From contig NC_092574.1 of the NCBI RefSeq assembly GCF_037975245.1, forward strand, positions 7,212,213-7,276,212: a stretch of 64,000 bases of DNA, in the 5' to 3' direction. This document shows positions 60,557 through 64,000 of the stretch, in pieces. This DNA is from Apostichopus japonicus (lineage: Eukaryota; Echinodermata; Holothuroidea; Aspidochirotida; Stichopodidae). A model generated the notes under the pieces. The model did no database searches. It worked only from the letters and a program-made list of their open reading frames with translations, and was not told the DNA's origin. The first letter of the stretch is position 1; every line of letters begins with the position of its first letter. The position numbers and the translations under genes are program-made.

Positions 60557-60759
60557 CCAGTTGGGACAATTTCCTAGTGCAAATACCTGTCTAAACTGTA
60601 CTCCAATATAATGCTTCAAAGCACTGGTATTGACAGTGAAAACAGTTCCTAACCTTAATCTATAATAGAAACATGATGTTGATACTGCTCGTACTGACAA
60701 TACGAGTGCTCTGAAGCGGGACATGACACTACAGTATAGAAAAAAAATGTCCCAACTGG
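60557..60759. mobile_element. Fold-back element, possible MITE
   Basis: The left end CCAGTTGGGACAATT pairs with the right end AATGTCCCAACTGG. Inner segments also pair: GCTTCAAAGCACTGGTATTG near 60613 against CAATACGAGTGCTCTGAAGC near 60698. The 203 bp unit can thus form one long imperfect hairpin. No clear target duplication is seen. Confidence 0.65.
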
Positions 60760-60804
60760 GTGACTCCCCATTCATTCACTAGCATTTTGCTTACTCTCTT
60801 AAAA

Positions 60805-61010
60805 TGTTAGACTGAAGAATTCAGTCTTCTTTGAGACTGAAATTTTTTTCAGTGTTATACACTGAGTTTAGACTGAGAAACACTCTACTTAGACTGTATT
60901 ATCAGTTACACCGTTCAGTCGCTGTTTTGGACTGACTTTATTAACCAATCAGCTAATCACATGTGGCATGTCATCTTACCATTTTCAGTCTCTGTATTCC
61001 ACTGAAAAAT
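60805..61010. repeat. Cluster of AGACTGA/TCAGTCT motifs
   Basis: About eleven ACTGA or TCAGT pentamers in both orientations within some 200 bp, many extended to AGACTGA/TCAGTCT (for example GACTGAAGAATTCAGTC near 60811). They allow several alternative stem-loops. Confidence 0.7.
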
Positions 61011-61242
61011 GTATCCAATCAGAGAACAGAAATGCGCCTATACGTCATCCGAAAACTTGCAAATACGCAGCACAAAAATAAGTGTGACAACGAGCGCTAC
61101 AACTTGTGTACATATATACTACTATATTCTTCGCTTAGCCAGGTACTCGCTGTACTGTACGTACGCACGCCGTACACACAGCTAGGCATGAACGAGACAG
61201 ACGACCGTATGTCTAAGCTAGGGTAAAGGTTATAAATTAGCA

Positions 61243-61312
61243 ATGGCTGAGTCTTTAAGAACTTTTCTTACAAATAAAGGTTTCCACGAAGAAGTGATAA
61301 CAGTGTTCGAGG
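61243..61312 (+). CDS. Possible first exon of a SAM-domain-like protein
   Basis: An ATG in good context (GCAATGG) opens MAESLRTFLTNKGFHEEVIT, then VFE, ending at a GTATGT donor in phase 1. The start 'MAES-(L/V)xxFLxxKGFxxEVIxxFE' resembles the amino terminus of uncharacterised invertebrate SAM-domain (SAMD3-like) proteins. I see no second exon in the remaining 2.7 kb, where only repeats follow. Short and unconfirmed; it could be chance or part of a transposon. Confidence 0.3.
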
Positions 61313-61475
61313 GTATGTATGTATGTTTTTTGTTGTTTTCCAATTAATACAGAATAAAAGCTTGGCAGTTCGTAACGTTAGTTATTCTAGGCTTGTGCGC
61401 GAGGTAGGCCTAGCTAGGCTGTACTATAGCAAATAGGGCCTAGGCTGTTGTTATAATTGGTGGGGCCTATTAACA

Positions 61476-61643
61476 CGATCGTCGGGCGAATAAGCACGCC
61501 GGTCCTGCATATGTACCCGATCGTCGGGCAGATCAGCCCGCCTGTCCTGCGTATGTACCCGATCGTCGGGCAAATCAGCCCGCCTGTCCTGCATATGTAC
61601 CCGATCGTCGGGCGAATAAGCACGCTTGTCCTGCAGTATGTAC
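61476..61643. repeat. 42 bp minisatellite, four copies
   Basis: Units start with CGATCGTCGGGC at 61476, 61518, 61560 and 61602 and include CGCCTGTCCTGCATATGTAC. The period is exactly 42 and a diverged fifth start is at about 61647. Because 42 is a multiple of three, both strands stay open (for example a 14-residue YPIVGQISPPVLHM repeat on +). Confidence 0.95.
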
Positions 61644-62090
61644 TCGATTGTCCCAAAATGAATCTAGGCCTAGGCTAGGTTAACCTCATAACAAATACTT
61701 GGACATAATAATGCTCAAGAAATTGCAAAACACAGTACTATTATGCATAGATTGTAAGCACCCTCAATTATTTGAAAAATGTAGTGACTGCTACAGCCAT
61801 TACAGCATGAAGCTATCACGGTACCAGATCGTTGGGCAAATTAGCCCGCCTGTCCTGCATATGAACCCAATCGTCGGGCGAATAAGCACGCTTGTCAGGA
61901 CTGCAATATGTACTCGATCGTCCCAAATGAATCTAGGCTAGGTTAACCTCATAACAAATACTTGAACATAATAATGCTCAAGAAATTGCAAAACACAGTA
62001 CTATTATGCATAGATTGTAAGCACCCTTAATTATTTGAAAAAATGTAGTGACTTCTACAGCCATTACAGCATGAAGCTAACACGAATATG
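61566..62090. repeat. 263 bp tandem duplication
   Basis: The segment from the last 42 bp units through GCTAGGTTAACCTCATAACA and TGCTCAAGAAATTGCAAAAC to GCATGAAGCTATCACG is repeated directly. GCTAGGTTAACC occurs at 61674 and 61937. The second copy carries fewer 42 bp units. Confidence 0.9.
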
Positions 62091-64000
62091 TTAATCCATT
62101 ACCATTGTATTTAAATCATGTGGAAACTGGAAAAGAATTGGTATGCTTTTGTTATTTTATTAAACATATAGTGGGCCATCAGTCTTTATTATAAGATTTT
62201 ACAGTAATATTACCATTCACTAATGTTATGAAATCAGTTTCTTTTACAAGCAGATAGACATATTAGTGAAATCAGTAGGCTAAAATGTAAATCACATTCC
62301 TTGTTCACTGGTTTTCTATGCTGATGTAATGGAATCAGGAGATGTCATGAACAATTTATCCTTAAAAAGAGAAATTTCTGAAAACAACTAACAACAAACC
62401 TTGCTTGGTAACCATGTACCTGCCAAAATCAACATGATAACCCATAAATGTTAGGTTGAATTTGAATCCACCTTCACATAACACATCTCACCCGCCATGG
62501 ATGACATATTGCTGCCTATCGTGAATTGATATATCTCCTTTGTACAATGCCAGTCATGTTCTTGTTTCTCCATTCTCTCCTAAATATTATTCTAGTCTAG
62601 TCCCTCTACCTCTCAACATATCTTTTTTTAAGAATGTTTTGATTTATACCATATTGCTTGTCCTTTATCACATTTATTTTTATCTTCACCAAACAGGAGG
62701 GCACAGATATTGAGAGTGCAGCACAGGGCAGACAAGGACAATATTGACAGCCTTTCATCCTATCTCTCGGACCAGAATTGAACCCCAAACAATTCTTCAT
62801 TGTGGCAGATAAACTGGCCATTCCAGCTGGGACAGAGGCGTAGAACATACATTTAACATAGACTATGCTCCCCCTCTACAACACTAGTTTTGTGAGTTCC
62901 ATGCTTCCATGGTGTATGGAATTTTGCAACCAACAGAAGTGAAGTCTCTCGTCCGTATCCATGCCACATCTATAAGGGCAGCCAGCATGGAGTTACTTCA
63001 AGGAGTGAATGTTACTTTTTTATTGCTCTGTAGTCCGGAACCACGTGTGTCAGCATGGAGTAGCTTTAAAAGCGTGTGAAGACTCGCGCAAAAAGAACGT
63101 CTAATGCCGGTAATCTGACCTAGTTTCGAATGAGGTGTAACAGAAGTGTTAGACACTGCCATCGATCCCAGAAAATACAAACACAGCTTGCTACCGTCGG
63201 TAATTAGACACTAGTGTACAGTCAGTACATACAGCTACGGTCAATACCCACATTACAGTGTATAAACGATACAGCGATGAACATCTCAGGTCCAGCTAAA
63301 GATATCAAGGTATCACGTTTCATTACTGTCTGTCTTTTTTAGCGACACGAACAAACATCACTTGCAAGCAACAGAAAGTTAACTTTTTCAGATGGCTGCA
63401 TGCTGTTTGGGACAAATCTTCAATGCCTTTAAGGAGTAACTAACACATACCCTAAAACGTTAAATTGATTACCCGGAGTTTACAAACAGTTTTATATGAA
63501 TAGGGAGGGCTCCAGAAATAAATATTTAATTGATTTTTGGTTTTTAAAAATGTTTTTTAATGATACTGATCTAATTATGAATGTAATTAAACAAACACCT
63601 AGTTGCCAAAAAACTTTGTTGTATGATTTTTTGAGCATGTCATTTTAATGTTTACTTTAATGTTCCTACATTTCACTGCACTCACTATGTTGAAGGTTTA
63701 TTTAATTAAGCAATTAATTAAGCTAATATTATTTATTGTGCACAATATTCCATAATTTGTTCCATGAAAAGCAAGTAACCTGATTATTATAAAGTCAGTA
63801 ACTGTAGAAAATTCCATTTGAGAATATCCTTTCCTCATTATTCCCCCCCCCCCCATTTTTTTTAAATTTTAGTGATGTAATGAGTCAAAACTGTTTTCAA
63901 TTTTTTAGTCGACTCTCGAGTGACATTTCTTTTTCAGCTAGAGGCCGACATTAAAGGATTCACGTGAGATAATTTATAAAACTTTAAAATTTGATTGAAA

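Larger units (their letters stand above)
60242..64000. other. Upstream intron or flank of the glutamate receptor
   Basis: I found no amino-terminal-domain exon on the minus strand here, so the upstream intron probably exceeds 3.7 kb. Contents: a fold-back element (60557-60759), an ACTGA/TCAGT cluster (60805-61010), a possible SAM-domain first exon on + (61243-61312), repeats at 61476-62090, and a poly-C tract near 63844. The remainder is plain AT-rich sequence. Confidence 0.6.

Noticed and set aside
61414-61941. Open frames with a 14-residue repeat on both strands
   Set aside because: A 42 bp tandem period keeps any stop-free frame open on both strands. There is no independent coding evidence.
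62998-63180. A missing amino-terminal-domain exon of the glutamate receptor
   Set aside because: The short frame shows no conserved S1 or ATD motif and no splice sites of the needed phase 0.

Overview
This is a window of an animal nuclear genome, not a bacterial one. It is AT-rich, it has neuronal receptor genes split into short exons by GT-AG introns of 0.4 to over 5 kb, and it carries long (TA)n arrays, poly-G tracts, tRNA-headed SINEs, hAT-type MITEs and a CR1/L2-like LINE 3' end. The receptor proteins are GABA-A beta-like and AMPA/kainate-like, and the SINE style is typical of marine invertebrates. A marine invertebrate deuterostome (echinoderm or hemichordate) is my best guess. The phylum is inference; only 'metazoan' is certain.

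Layout. (1) 1-5768, + strand: the last two coding exons (M2-M3 and the large cytoplasmic loop plus M4) of a GABA-A receptor beta-like subunit whose earlier exons lie left of the window. (2) 5769-17498: an 11.7 kb gene-free interval with one hAT-like MITE (8913-9256). (3) 17499-41528, - strand: a complete second GABA-A beta-like subunit gene. I could rebuild it as nine coding exons of 62, 107, 68, 221, 83, 138, 153, 230 and 402 bp, giving 487 codons plus stop with every splice phase compatible. From memory, the internal 68-221-83-138-153 bp series matches the vertebrate GABRB genes. (4) 41529-52699: mainly non-coding, with one weak candidate terminal exon, a duplicated 138 bp unit split by a hAT MITE, and a dispersed repeat. 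(5) 52700-60241, - strand: seven exons of an AMPA/kainate-type ionotropic glutamate receptor running from S1 through M1, pore, M3, S2 and M4 into the cytoplasmic tail. Its amino-terminal domain lies right of the window and its last exon is not certain. (6) 60242-64000: a fold-back element, an ACTGA-rich cluster, a possible SAM-domain first exon on the + strand, and a 42 bp minisatellite inside a 263 bp tandem duplication.

How the genes relate. The two GABA-A beta-like genes are tail-to-tail paralogues: same exon phases, and about 46 of 53 residues identical over M2-M3. They would encode chloride-channel subunits for fast inhibition. The neighbouring glutamate receptor is an excitatory cation channel with an unedited genomic Gln at the Q/R site. 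The introns hold most of the mobile elements. One MITE sits with its target-site duplication inside a 5' splice site, and one minisatellite begins about 14 bases downstream of another. I found no virus, CRISPR array, rRNA or convincing functional tRNA gene.
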